Positions 29,013 through 38,095 of a stretch of DNA of 64,000 bases are shown here, piece after piece. Every line of letters starts with the position of its first letter. Position 1 is the stretch's first letter. The notes below the pieces were generated by a model. The model was not told where the DNA came from. It made no database searches and saw only the letters and a program-made list of their open reading frames with translations. The position numbers and the translations under genes were made by a program. The DNA lies in NCBI GenBank assembly GCA_965116445.1, contig OZ220688.1, forward strand, positions 4,092,001-4,156,000, in the 5' to 3' direction. This stretch comes from Multivorans sp965116445. Its GTDB lineage: Bacteria > Acidobacteriota > Thermoanaerobaculia > Multivoradales > Multivoraceae.

Positions 29013-29914
29013 TGCCCACGTTCGCGCGGAGGGTCGGCCGCTACCTGGACCTGGACGTCCAGGGCGTTTCCTACGAGGTCTACTTCGAGTCGGCGGGAAA
29101 CCCGGACGGCATCCCGCTGGTGCTCCAGCACACCGCCGGCTCCGACGGCCGCCAGTGGCGCCATCTGCTGGAGGACGAGAGGATCGGCCGGCATTTCCAC
29201 CTGCTGGCCTACGACCTGCCCTACCACGCCAAGTCCGTGCCGCCGACGGGCGTCGAGTGGTGGGAGCAGGAGTACAGGCTGACCAAGAGCTTCCTGCTCG
29301 ACTTCGTCGGCGCCTTCGTAGGCGCGCTCCAGCTCGAAGACCCGGTCTACATGGGCAGTTCGATCGGCGGCCACCTGGCCCTCGACCTGGCCTTGCACCG
29401 GCCGGGCCTGTTCAAGGCCGTCATCGGGCTGGAGGCGGCGATCAAATCGGATCCGGGCAACATCGACCTGCTCGACCACCCCGAGATCAACAACGGCTAC
29501 AAGAGCGACCTGATGATCGGCATCACCTCGCCCAAGGCGCCGGAGGCGTATCGCCGCGAAGTCGGCTGGTGCTACAGCCAGGGCGCGCCGCGGGTGTTCC
29601 GGGGCGACCTCTTCTACTGGGGCTCCGACCACGACCTGGGCGACAGGGCCTCCGAGATCGACACCTCGCAGACGCGGGTGTTCCTGCTGACCGGCGAGTA
29701 CGACGCCGCGACCCCGCCCGCCCTGTCCGAGGCCGTCGCCGCCCAGATCAAGGGCGCGAGCTTCCAGACGATGGAGGGCCTCGGCCACTTCCCGATGTCC
29801 GAGGACCCGGAGCGGTTCTACGGGTACATCGAGCCGGTGCTGGCGGAGATCGCGGGGGATCAGACGCGGCTGGGTTCGCCGGACTTTTCGCCCGCAGACG
29901 CGGCGGGCGGCTGA
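29012..29914 (+). CDS. Alpha/beta hydrolase
   Basis: 300 residues. Nucleophile elbow YMGSSIGGHLALDLAL (Ser in GSSIGG), acid in LLTGEYDAATP, His in EGLGHFPMSEDPE. QHTAGSDGRQWRHLLED is the oxyanion-hole strand. The cap includes GYKSDLMIGITSPKAPEAYR. Typical of cytosolic esterases or C-C hydrolases; similar proteins occur beside acyl-CoA catabolic genes. TGATG overlap with the membrane protein upstream shows co-expression. The C-terminal 20 residues are low-complexity. Confidence 0.8.
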   Translation: MPTFARRVGRYLDLDVQGVSYEVYFESAGNPDGIPLVLQHTAGSDGRQWRHLLEDERIGRHFHLLAYDLPYHAKSVPPTGVEWWEQEYRLTKSFLLDFVGAFVGALQLEDPVYMGSSIGGHLALDLALHRPGLFKAVIGLEAAIKSDPGNIDLLDHPEINNGYKSDLMIGITSPKAPEAYRREVGWCYSQGAPRVFRGDLFYWGSDHDLGDRASEIDTSQTRVFLLTGEYDAATPPALSEAVAAQIKGASFQTMEGLGHFPMSEDPERFYGYIEPVLAEIAGDQTRLGSPDFSPADAAGG

Positions 29915-29988
29915 GGCGTCATGCCGTTCCGCCCGCTCCGAAATCCAGCACCGGGGAGCCGGGCACGCGAGACGCGGGACGCGGGCCG

Positions 29989-30876
29989 GTGGAGGGAGTC
30001 ACTCTGAGTCAGCTCCTGCAGGTTCTCGTCAATGGTCTGGCCGTCGGCTGTATCTACGGCCTGATCGCTCTCGGCTTCGTCCTCGTCTACAAGGCGACCG
30101 AGATGGTGAACTTCGCCCAGGGCGATCTCATGATGCTGGGCGCCTTCGTGGCGGTGACCCTGATCGGCGACGTCGGTCTGCCCTGGGTGCTGGGGCTGTT
30201 CATGTCCGTCCTGGCGCTGGCGGTCTTCGGCTATCTGCTCGACGCCTTCGTGCTACGCCGCGTTCTGGGCGAACCGCAGTTCGCCATCGTGATGCTGACG
30301 ATCGGGCTGGGCTTCATCTTCCGCGCCGTAGCGGGACTGGTGTGGGGCTACGACCCGCGGAGCTTTCCCACTCCGTACACCGGCAAGTCGCTGCGTGTCG
30401 GCGAAGTCGTCGTGAGCTACGAGAACCTCACGATCCTGCTGGGCACCCTCGTCCTTTGCGTCGTGCTGTTCCTCTTTTTCCGCTACACGCGGCTGGGCAT
30501 CGGCATGCAGGCCACGTCGCAGAACCAGCTCGCGGCCTACTACGTCGGCATCCCCGTCAAGCGTGTCTTCTCTCTGGTGTGGGCAATCTCCGCCGGCGTC
30601 GCCGCCGTGGCCGGGATCCTTCTGGCGCCCGTCTCGCTCGTCCAGCCCGGGATGGGATTCATCGGGATCAAGGCCTTCGCTGCCGCGGTGATCGGCGGCT
30701 TCGGCTCGATCCCCGGCGCGCTGCTCGGGGGTTGGATCATCGGCGTCTCCGAGCAGTTCGCGGGGGTCTACCTGCCCGCCGGTTTCCAGGAGATGGCCGC
30801 CTACGGCATTCTCATTCTGGCCTTGATCCTGCGGCCCGAAGGCCTGTTCGCACAGATTCAGCGAAAGAAAGTCTGA
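29989..30876 (+). CDS. livH: LivH-type ABC permease
   Basis: 295 residues from GTG 29989; the usual family start (SQLLQVLVNGLAVGCIYGLI) lies a few codons on, so a CTG 30004 preceded by GGAGGGAG is an alternative. Eight or so membrane helices, with VNFAQGDLMMLGAF, the conserved LivH block, and the EAA-like QNQLAAYYVGIPVKRVFSL loop. GGFGSIPGALLGGWIIGV closes it. One of two permeases of a hydrophobic-amino-acid-type (HAAT) importer. Starts the operon H, M, G, F, ligase, K. The following gene is 18 bases away. Confidence 0.9.
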   Translation: MEGVTLSQLLQVLVNGLAVGCIYGLIALGFVLVYKATEMVNFAQGDLMMLGAFVAVTLIGDVGLPWVLGLFMSVLALAVFGYLLDAFVLRRVLGEPQFAIVMLTIGLGFIFRAVAGLVWGYDPRSFPTPYTGKSLRVGEVVVSYENLTILLGTLVLCVVLFLFFRYTRLGIGMQATSQNQLAAYYVGIPVKRVFSLVWAISAGVAAVAGILLAPVSLVQPGMGFIGIKAFAAAVIGGFGSIPGALLGGWIIGVSEQFAGVYLPAGFQEMAAYGILILALILRPEGLFAQIQRKKV

Positions 30877-30894
30877 CGGCCGGCGAGCAAAAGA

Positions 30895-31971
30895 ATGCGG
30901 TTCCTCTTCAAGACCCACTACAACCAGGACATCGACCACCTCAAGCACGGTGGCGACCGGTTCTGGTACGGCTTGCTCCTCGTGCTGGTCGCCGCGGCGC
31001 CGGCGGCCCTCGGCACCTTCTATCTGGGCGAACTCAACCTGGTGATGATCTACGCCATCGCCGGCGTCGGTTTGATGCTGCTCGTGGGCTACACCGGCCA
31101 GGTGAGCCTGGGTCACGCGGCGTTTCTGGCGATCGGCGCCTATACCCACTCGCTCCTTCTGGGCGCCGGTCTCCCGTTCCTCCTCTCGATCGTCGCGGCG
31201 GTCCTGGTCACGGCGCTCGTCGGCGCCGGCGTGGGGTGGATCGCGCTCCGGATGACGGGCATCTATCTCGCCATCGCCACCCTGGCCTTCGCCATGCTCA
31301 CCGAGCAGACGATCTCGCGCGCCGAGTGGCTCACCGGGGGCTTTCGCGGCCTCGCCGTTCCGCAGGCGAGCCTCTTCGGGATACCGCTCACGCAAGGCTG
31401 GCAGCACTACTACCTGACGCTCGCGCTCCTCGTTGTGACGCTCCTCGCGGCGCTCAACATCCTGCGGTCCTCGACGGGAAGAGCGTTGGTCGCCATCCGT
31501 GACTCGGAGATCTCGGCAGAGAGCGTCGGCATCAACGTGGCCGTCTACAAGACCCTCGCTTTCGCTCTCAGCGCCGGCATCACCGGCCTCGCCGGTGCTC
31601 TCTTCGCGCATCGCCTCGGCTACCTCTCGCCCGACGCCTTCACGTTCCTCATCTCGCTGCAACTCCTCCTGATGGTGGTGGTTGGCGGGGTCGGCTCGAT
31701 GCGGGGCGTCATCTTCGGCGCGCTCTTCATCGGCTTCCTGCCTCAGCTCCTCGCCATCGCCCGCGACACGCTGCCGGCTCAGATCGCTCAGGCTCCCGGC
31801 CTCGAGCCGGGCATCTTCGGCCTCATCCTGGTGCTGGTGATCCTCTTCGAGCCCCAGGGCATCTTCGGCCGCTGGCTCAAGATCAAGAGCTATTTCCAGA
31901 TGTTCCCGCTCTATCGCCGGGCGACGCACCGGCGCCAGAAGACCTACCTGCGCACGGAGCGACTGAGGTGA
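30895..31971 (+). CDS. livM: LivM-type ABC permease
   Basis: 358 residues. About nine helices; the family block VGLMLLVGYTGQVSLGHAAF is followed by RMTGIYLAIATLAFAMLTEQ and, in the EAA-like loop, STGRALVAIRDSEISAESVG. VVGGVGSMRGVIFGA is conserved. Heterodimerises with LivH. Overlaps the ATPase gene by 4 bases (ATGA-type, GTGAG). The tail (YRRATHRRQKTYLRTERLR) is unusually basic, facing the cytoplasm. Confidence 0.9.
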   Translation: MRFLFKTHYNQDIDHLKHGGDRFWYGLLLVLVAAAPAALGTFYLGELNLVMIYAIAGVGLMLLVGYTGQVSLGHAAFLAIGAYTHSLLLGAGLPFLLSIVAAVLVTALVGAGVGWIALRMTGIYLAIATLAFAMLTEQTISRAEWLTGGFRGLAVPQASLFGIPLTQGWQHYYLTLALLVVTLLAALNILRSSTGRALVAIRDSEISAESVGINVAVYKTLAFALSAGITGLAGALFAHRLGYLSPDAFTFLISLQLLLMVVVGGVGSMRGVIFGALFIGFLPQLLAIARDTLPAQIAQAPGLEPGIFGLILVLVILFEPQGIFGRWLKIKSYFQMFPLYRRATHRRQKTYLRTERLR

Positions 31972-32729
31972 GCTACCTCGCCGTCGAGGACCTGTCGATC
32001 AGCTTCGGGGGCATTCGTGCCGTCGACGACGTGAGCTTCGACATCGAGGAGGGCGAGGTGTTCGCGATCATCGGACCGAACGGCGCCGGCAAGACGACGC
32101 TCTTCAACCTGGTGAGCGGCATCTACTTCCCCGACGGCGGGAGGGTTCGGTTCGCGGGCCGCGACATCACCTCGCTGCCGGCACATCGCATCGCACCGCT
32201 CGGCCTCGCGCGCACCTTCCAGAACATCGAGCTCTTCGAGCACGCCACCGTTCTGCAGAACCTCCTCATCGGCCGTCATGTCCACCGGCGCTCGACGGCG
32301 CTGTCCCATCTCCTGTTCCTCCCCGCGGTGAGGCGAGAGGAGCTCGAGCACCGGCGCCGCGTGGAAGACGTGATCGACCTCCTCGAGCTCGCCCACTACC
32401 GCGAGCAGACGATCGCGAACCTGCCCTACGGGGTGCGCAAGGTCGTGGAGGTGGGCCGCGCGCTCTGCCTGGAGCCGAAGTTGCTGCTCCTCGACGAGCC
32501 GACCTCCGGGCTGAACCCCGAGGAGAGCGAGGACATGGGATTCTGGATCGAGGACATCAACCGCGACCTCGGCGTCACGGTCGTCATGGTGGCGCACGAC
32601 ATGGGTCTCGTGAGCCGGGTGGCGGGGCGGGTGCTCGCCCTCAACGAAGGTCGTGTGATCGCGCAGGGCGGCCCCACGGAGGTGCAGAAGAACCCCGCCG
32701 TCGTCGACGCCTACCTGGGAGCGGACTGA
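31968..32729 (+). CDS. livG: LivG-type ABC ATPase
   Basis: 253 residues, GTG start. Walker A GPNGAGKTTLFN, Q-loop LARTFQNIELF, Walker B LLLLDEPTSGLNPEES and H-loop MVAHDMGLV. The signature segment reads LPYGVRKVVEVGRAL where LPYGxQR is usual, still within the range for LivG. Powers import with LivF. Seven bases separate it from livF. Confidence 0.92.
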   Translation: MSYLAVEDLSISFGGIRAVDDVSFDIEEGEVFAIIGPNGAGKTTLFNLVSGIYFPDGGRVRFAGRDITSLPAHRIAPLGLARTFQNIELFEHATVLQNLLIGRHVHRRSTALSHLLFLPAVRREELEHRRRVEDVIDLLELAHYREQTIANLPYGVRKVVEVGRALCLEPKLLLLDEPTSGLNPEESEDMGFWIEDINRDLGVTVVMVAHDMGLVSRVAGRVLALNEGRVIAQGGPTEVQKNPAVVDAYLGAD

Positions 32730-32736
32730 GACCGGC

Positions 32737-33540
32737 ATGGTGGAACCGCAGACTCACGAAGAGCCCGCCGCGGAGGTGCTGCTCGAGCTCAGGAACGTCG
32801 AGACCTACTACGGTCCGATCATGGCGATCCGTGGCGTCAGCCTCGTCGTGCCCGAAGGCCGAATCGTCGCCGTTCTGGGCGCCAACGGCGCGGGCAAGAC
32901 GACCATCCTCCGTACGATCTCCGGCGTGATGGATCCCCAGAAGGGCGATATCTTGTTCGCCGGCGAGGACATAGCACGTCGCGATCCCGACGCCGTCATG
33001 CGCCTCGGCCTGAGCCACGTCCCGGAGGGCCGGGAGGTCTTTCCCTTCCTCCCGGTGAGCGAGAACCTGCGAATGGGCGCCTTCAGTCGCCGCGACCGCG
33101 CCCGCATCGCCGACGATCTCGAGCGCGTCTACGACTACTTCCCGGCGCTCGCCGATCGGGGCTCGCAACCGGCGAGCCAGCTCTCCGGCGGCGAGCAGCA
33201 GATGCTCGCCATCGGACGTGCCCTGATGGCTCATCCGAGGATGCTGCTGCTCGACGAGCCGTCGCTCGGGCTGTCTCCGATCCTGGTCCACCAGATCTTC
33301 GAGATCATCAACCGGATCAACGAGGAGCAGGGCATGACGATCCTCGTCGTCGAGCAGAACGCCCACGTCGCGCTGCGACACTCGCACTACGGCTACGTGC
33401 TCGAGAACGGAAGGGTGGTCATGGACGACACGTGCGAGAAGCTCGAGAGCTCGCCGGACATCCAGGAGTTCTATCTCGGCATGAAGGACCAGATGCCGAG
33501 GGGGGTCCGCCGGTGGAAGAAGCGCAAGACCTGGAGGTGA
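32737..33540 (+). CDS. livF: LivF-type ABC ATPase
   Basis: 267 residues. Walker A GANGAGKTTILRT, signature QLSGGEQQMLAIGRAL, Walker B LLLDEPSLGLSP, H-loop VVEQNAHVAL. The conserved HVPEGREVFPFLPVSENL is typical of LivF. The C-terminus has a basic tail (RGVRRWKKRKTWR). The acyl-CoA ligase starts 3 bases after its stop, so both are translated from one transcript. Confidence 0.92.
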   Translation: MVEPQTHEEPAAEVLLELRNVETYYGPIMAIRGVSLVVPEGRIVAVLGANGAGKTTILRTISGVMDPQKGDILFAGEDIARRDPDAVMRLGLSHVPEGREVFPFLPVSENLRMGAFSRRDRARIADDLERVYDYFPALADRGSQPASQLSGGEQQMLAIGRALMAHPRMLLLDEPSLGLSPILVHQIFEIINRINEEQGMTILVVEQNAHVALRHSHYGYVLENGRVVMDDTCEKLESSPDIQEFYLGMKDQMPRGVRRWKKRKTWR

Positions 33541-33542
33541 GC

Positions 33543-35438
33543 ATGGGCGGCCTCGAATCGAATCCCGACCTCTTGCGTGAGACGCGCACGGCCGACGACG
33601 GCCGCGAGCTCGAGCTCTGGCGCGACACCAGCTTCGCCGGCACCGTACCGACGATGTTCTGGAGCCGCGTCGAGAAGTACGGCGACCGCATCGCGATGCG
33701 GGAGAAGGACTTCGGCATCTGGCAGGACGTCTCCTGGCGCACGTTCGGCGAGAAGGCGCGCCATACGGGGCTGGCGCTGCGGTCGCTCGGCTTCGGCAAG
33801 GGCGACGTCGCCTGCATCCTCTCCAACACGATCGTCGAGTGGATGTTCGTCGACATGGGGGTGCTGGGCGTCGGCGGCGTGTGCGCGGGGATCTACCCGA
33901 CGGATGCGGCCGAGCAGGTGGACTACCTGGTCAACGACTCGAGCTGCAAGGTGATGTTCGTCGAAGACGAGGAGCAGCTCGACAAGGTGCTCGAGGTGCG
34001 CGAAAAGTGCTCCACGCTCGAGCAGATCGTCATCTTCGACATGGAGGGCTTGCGGGACTTCGAAGATCCGCAGGCCATGAGCTACGACGACCTGCTCGCG
34101 CTCGGACGCGAACAGGACGAGCTCCACCCCGAGGCCTGGGGCGAGTGCCTCGAGCTGGCGAAACCCGAGGACCTCGCGATCCTCGTCTACACCTCCGGCA
34201 CCACCGGGCCTCCGAAGGGGGCGATGATCAGCCACCACAACCTCGTGTTTCAGTGCGTCAACGCCCCGCACGTCCTTTCGCAAGGTGAGGACGACGAGCG
34301 CATGGCCTTCCTGCCGCTGTGCCACATCGCCGAGCGGATCTTCGTCTACGGCTCCCTCTACACCGGCACGAAGCTCAACTTCGTCGAGAATCCGGAAACG
34401 GTGCCGGAGAACGCTCGGGAGATCCAGCCGACGCTGTTCTTCTCGGTGCCGCGCGTGTGGGAGAAGTTCTACTCGGCCATCAGCATCGCCCTCTCCGACG
34501 CCACCTTCCTGCAGCGATGGGCTTATGGAAAGGCGATAGGGATCGGGTTCAAACGAGCGGACAAACGCCTCGAGGGCGAAAAGCCGGGGGCGGTCCTGGA
34601 GCTCGCCTACCGCGTCGGCGATGTCCTCGTGCTGCGCAACATTCGGAAGTCCCTGGGCCTCGACCGCTGTCGCTGGATCGGCACCGGGGCCGCGCCGATC
34701 TCGCCCGATCTGATCCGCTGGTATCTCGCACTCGGCATCGACATGGTGGAGGGCTACGGCCAGACCGAGAACACCGGCATCGCCTCCATGCTTCGGCCGG
34801 GCGACATCAAGCCCGGCACGGTCGGCCGCGCCGTTCCCTACGGCGAAGTCAGGATCTCCGGGGAGGGCGAGATCCTGATCCGCGGAGAGTTCGTCTTCAT
34901 GGGTTACCTCAACCAGCCCGAGAAGACGGCCGAGACGATTCGTGACGGGTGGCTCCACACCGGCGACGTCGGCGAGATCGACGACGAGGGCTTCCTCAAG
35001 ATCACCGACCGCATGAAGGACATCATCATCACGGCCGGTGGCAAGAACATCACTCCGAGCGAGATCGAGAACCAGCTCAAGTTCTCGCCCTACATTGCCG
35101 ACGCGGTGGTGATCGGCGACAAGCGCAAGTACCTGACATGTCTCGTGATGATCGACCACGACAATGTCGTCAAGTACGCTCAGGATCATCATGTGCCTTT
35201 CACCAACTACCAGAGTCTGTGCGCCGCGGTGGAGATCGTCGAGCTGATCCAGGCTCAGGTGGAGGCCGTCAACGCGAAGTTCGCGCGCGTCGAACAGGTG
35301 AAGACGTTCCGCCTCATCGACCAGGAGCTGACCCCCGAGGACGACGAGCTCACGCCGACGATGAAGCTCAAGCGCAAGTTCGTGAACGAGAAGTACCGCC
35401 CCCTGATCGATTCGATGTACGGAGGACAGCAGGCATGA
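33543..35438 (+). CDS. Long-chain-type acyl-CoA synthetase (AMP-forming)
   Basis: 631 residues from ATG 33543. Adenylate-forming motifs: VYTSGTTGPPKGAM (ATP grip), EGYGQTENTG, GWLHTGDVGEIDDEGFL and KDIIITAGGKNITPSEIE. A Lys near the end (ELTPTMKLKRK) is the catalytic Lys. It activates a carboxylic acid to its CoA ester via an acyl-AMP. Its place inside the liv operon, between the ATPase and the binding protein, suggests that the transporter brings in a carboxylic acid that is trapped as CoA thioester. Chain length cannot be told; the family covers long-chain and aromatic acids. Confidence 0.87.
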   Translation: MGGLESNPDLLRETRTADDGRELELWRDTSFAGTVPTMFWSRVEKYGDRIAMREKDFGIWQDVSWRTFGEKARHTGLALRSLGFGKGDVACILSNTIVEWMFVDMGVLGVGGVCAGIYPTDAAEQVDYLVNDSSCKVMFVEDEEQLDKVLEVREKCSTLEQIVIFDMEGLRDFEDPQAMSYDDLLALGREQDELHPEAWGECLELAKPEDLAILVYTSGTTGPPKGAMISHHNLVFQCVNAPHVLSQGEDDERMAFLPLCHIAERIFVYGSLYTGTKLNFVENPETVPENAREIQPTLFFSVPRVWEKFYSAISIALSDATFLQRWAYGKAIGIGFKRADKRLEGEKPGAVLELAYRVGDVLVLRNIRKSLGLDRCRWIGTGAAPISPDLIRWYLALGIDMVEGYGQTENTGIASMLRPGDIKPGTVGRAVPYGEVRISGEGEILIRGEFVFMGYLNQPEKTAETIRDGWLHTGDVGEIDDEGFLKITDRMKDIIITAGGKNITPSEIENQLKFSPYIADAVVIGDKRKYLTCLVMIDHDNVVKYAQDHHVPFTNYQSLCAAVEIVELIQAQVEAVNAKFARVEQVKTFRLIDQELTPEDDELTPTMKLKRKFVNEKYRPLIDSMYGGQQA

Positions 35439-36613
35439 CCGATAGACACCGTTCCCTCACCGCCGCTTGCTTGGTTGTCGGCGCCGTCCTGGCAGGATGC
35501 GGGGGCCCCGATCGCGAGACCGCGGACGCGGCCGGGGAGATCGTGCTCGGCACCTACAGTGACCTGTCCGGTCCGGCCGCGGCCATCGGTGTCGGCAGCA
35601 TCAACTCGGCGCGAATGATCTTCGATCGCGTGAACGAGGAAGGCGGCATCCACGGCCGCCAGATCCGCTTCGTCGTCGAGGACGGTCAGTACCAGGTGCC
35701 TCGCGCAGTCCAGGCGGCCAACAAGTTGATCCACCGCGACAGGATCTTCGCCATGGTCGGCGCCCTCGGGACGCCGATGAACAACGCCGTCATGAGCAGC
35801 CAGTTGGAGGCGGGCGTTCCCAACATCTTCCCGCTCTCGGGCGCGCGTTCGATGGGAGAACCGCTGCATCCGTTGAAGTTCGCCGGTATCTCCACCTACT
35901 ACGAACAGACGCGCGCCGCCATCAGGTACTTCGTAGAGGAGAGGGGCAAGGAGCGCATCTGCACCATGGCCCAGGACACCGACTACGGAACGGAGCTGAC
36001 CGACGCGGCGAACGATCAGCTAGGCGAGATGGGACGGGAGGTCACCGAGTCGACCGCCCACAGGCCTCTCGACACCGACTTCAGCGCGGCGATCCTCAGG
36101 CTCCGACAGGCCGACTGCGACCTGATCGTGCTCGGAACGATCATCGGCGACACGATCCTGGCGATCTCAGCGGCACGGGCGATCGACTGGGACGTCGAAT
36201 TCGTCGGCCCGATCGCGACGTTCGAGTCCGAGGTCGCGGAGGCGGAGGGCGGCGTGACGAATGGCTTCTACGCGATGACGTCGTTCGAGTTTCCCTACGC
36301 CGATCATCCCCGCCAGGAGGTCCGCGACTTCGTCGCCGATTACAAGGAACGCTACGGCCAGGAGCCCAACACCGGCTCGCTGTTCGGCTGGTTGTTCGCC
36401 GACTTCACGGTCAGGGCTCTGCGCGACGCCGGGCCGGACCTCACGGTCGACTCGCTGGTCGCCGCGATTGAGTCGATAGACGACTACCAGGACATCTTCG
36501 GCGGCCCGGTCCTGAGCTTCGGGCCGGAGAAGCGTTTCGGCACGGACGAGTCTTTTCTCGCTCAGGTACAGGACGGACGGTGGGTGCGAGTCACCGAGAA
36601 CCTGTCCTACTGA
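35435..36613 (+). CDS. livK: LivK-type periplasmic binding lipoprotein
   Basis: 392 residues. Lipoprotein signal LVVGAVLAGCGG with the lipidated Cys at about residue 22. Type I periplasmic binding fold: IVLGTYSDLSGPAAAIGVGS, GIHGRQIRFVVEDGQYQVPR, VGALGTPMNNAVM, TMAQDTDYGTELTDAA and LVVLGT-like ADCDLIVLGTIIG. It binds the substrate of the LivHMGF importer. ATGA overlap with the ligase. Not enough conserved residues of the leucine site are visible to say it binds an amino acid. Confidence 0.88.
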   Translation: MTDRHRSLTAACLVVGAVLAGCGGPDRETADAAGEIVLGTYSDLSGPAAAIGVGSINSARMIFDRVNEEGGIHGRQIRFVVEDGQYQVPRAVQAANKLIHRDRIFAMVGALGTPMNNAVMSSQLEAGVPNIFPLSGARSMGEPLHPLKFAGISTYYEQTRAAIRYFVEERGKERICTMAQDTDYGTELTDAANDQLGEMGREVTESTAHRPLDTDFSAAILRLRQADCDLIVLGTIIGDTILAISAARAIDWDVEFVGPIATFESEVAEAEGGVTNGFYAMTSFEFPYADHPRQEVRDFVADYKERYGQEPNTGSLFGWLFADFTVRALRDAGPDLTVDSLVAAIESIDDYQDIFGGPVLSFGPEKRFGTDESFLAQVQDGRWVRVTENLSY

Positions 36614-36682
36614 CGCGGAGTTCGATGCTGCCCAGGTAGGCCCCGGGCGCCACTTCATAACGAGGATACCGGTCTTGACGAC

Positions 36683-36734
36683 AGCCCTCCGAGCGGTCAT
36701 TCTGGAACGCTGAACTCGATTCACAAGGAGGGCT
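36683..36734 (+). promoter_or_regulatory. Hairpin that could hide the ribosome site of the FAH gene
   Basis: AGCCCTCC (36683-36690) and GGAGGGCT (36727-36734) are perfect complements; the right arm contains the Shine-Dalgarno and ends 2 bases before ATG 36737. If the transcript includes the left arm, translation would be controlled by this 8-bp stem. TTGACG at 36675-36680 may be a -35 box, in which case the left arm would lie outside the RNA. Confidence 0.4.
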
Positions 36735-36736
36735 GA

Positions 36737-37888
36737 ATGCGCTCAACTGTTCTCGCTGCCCTGCTCGTGGTACTCACGGCTCCAGCCGGGCTCCAGGCCC
36801 AGGCCATGGAATCGGCCGAACCGTTCAAGGTCGGCACCTTCCAGATCGACGGCGAGGCCGTCGTGGGGCTCGTGCTGCGGGACTCGCTGATCGTCGACAT
36901 CGGCGCGGCGAACACCGAGCTGGAGCTGGATTCAAGCTACCCCCGCCTCGCCATGCCGGCCGACATGCTCGAGCTGATCGGCCGGTACGAGTACGGCCTC
37001 AAGTACCGGCTCTACGAGATCGTCAACGACCTCGTCGCCGGGAAGCGGCTGTCGGAGGGCACGCGCGCCGCCTACGTCCACCCCGTCGACGACGTCAGGA
37101 TCCTCGCGCCGATCCTGTATCCGAGCAAGCTGATGAACGCGGCGGTCAACTTCTACACACACGCGTGCGAGGGCTGCACCGAGGAGGAGCTGAAGGCGCG
37201 GACCAGGGAGCGGCAGGAGAACCGGGGCGTGCCCTATCTCTTCTTGAAGCCCACCCGCGGCGCGATCATCGGCACCGGCGAGGACATCGTGATGCCCTAC
37301 GGCCGTGACCGGATCGAATGGGAAGTCGAAATGGCCATCGTCTTCGGCCGTACGGGCAAGTACATCTCCGCGAGCCGTGCATACGACCATGTGTTCGGCT
37401 ACATGGTCGCCGTGGACATATCCGATCGTGGCGGGCGTCCGCCGGGTGGCTTCCGCGCCGCCCTGGACTGGTTCGTCGGCAAGGGCCATGACACGTTCGC
37501 GCCCCATGGGCCCTGGATCGTTCCGAAGGAGTTCTACGGCGACCCGATGGAGCGCCTGCACCAGACCCTGGTCATCGACGGCGTGACCGTCCAGGAGGCC
37601 AGGGCGGGAGACATGATCCACAACATCCCGGAGCTGATCGAGTACGCGTCGTCGCTCATTACCGTGTTCCCTGGTGACGTTCTGCAAAGCGGGACGTCCG
37701 GCGGAACCGGCGCCGGTCGCGTCCAGCGCGCGACAGGCTCGGGATACCTGCAGGCAGGCGAGACGATCAGTGCCAGCATCGAGGGAATCGGCACGCTGAC
37801 CCACACCGTCGTGGCCGAGGAGAGCGTTCCGGACGACCTCTCCGGCTCGCAGCTCCCTCCGGTCGAGACCTATCGCCCGCCACGCTGA
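36737..37888 (+). CDS. Exported fumarylacetoacetate hydrolase-family protein
   Basis: 383 residues. A signal peptide is plain: RSTVLAALLVVLTAPAGLQA. The FAH fold follows: LAPILYPSKLMNAAVNFYTH, VPYLFLKPTRGAIIG, EWEVEMAIVFGRTG (metal Glu pair), MVAVDISDRG (metal Asp), GKGHDTFAPHGPWIV (Lys and His region) and GDVLQSGTSGGTGAGR. FAH-family enzymes are usually cytosolic and cleave 3-oxoacids or decarboxylate them with Mg. Export is unusual. A short insertion with CEGCTEEELK could form a disulfide. Well-placed Shine-Dalgarno AAGGAGGG. Confidence 0.82.
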   Translation: MRSTVLAALLVVLTAPAGLQAQAMESAEPFKVGTFQIDGEAVVGLVLRDSLIVDIGAANTELELDSSYPRLAMPADMLELIGRYEYGLKYRLYEIVNDLVAGKRLSEGTRAAYVHPVDDVRILAPILYPSKLMNAAVNFYTHACEGCTEEELKARTRERQENRGVPYLFLKPTRGAIIGTGEDIVMPYGRDRIEWEVEMAIVFGRTGKYISASRAYDHVFGYMVAVDISDRGGRPPGGFRAALDWFVGKGHDTFAPHGPWIVPKEFYGDPMERLHQTLVIDGVTVQEARAGDMIHNIPELIEYASSLITVFPGDVLQSGTSGGTGAGRVQRATGSGYLQAGETISASIEGIGTLTHTVVAEESVPDDLSGSQLPPVETYRPPR

Positions 37889-38028
37889 CGGGACGGAGGT
37901 GCATTCGCCCATACGTTCTCCGACAGTAGAGCCGATGTCTCAGATGGCTGTCACAGCTTGTCAAAGCTGGGCGCGTCCCGAGGCGCGTGGCCCTGCCTTG
38001 ACGGGTTCCAGGAGGGCAGGTGGTTCGG

Positions 38029-38077
38029 TTGCCGTCAAGCGTCTACACGTATACGATGTTCGGTATACGTGTAGACG
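38029..38077 (+). promoter_or_regulatory. Promoter and 15-bp palindromic operator of vapBC
   Basis: CGTCTACACGTATAC (38040-38054) is perfectly mirrored by GTATACGTGTAGACG (38063-38077) around 8 bases. TTGCCG (38029-38034), 17 bases, and TACGAT (38052-38057) form a promoter whose -10 overlaps the left arm, the standard design for self-repression by an RHH antitoxin. ATG of vapB is 19 bases after the right arm. Confidence 0.8.
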
Positions 38078-38095
38078 TGCGGGGACGGCGAGACC

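Noticed and set aside
37950..37966. CAGCTT/AAGCTG hairpin after the FAH gene as a terminator
   Set aside because: Six-base stem without a T-run; too weak to call.
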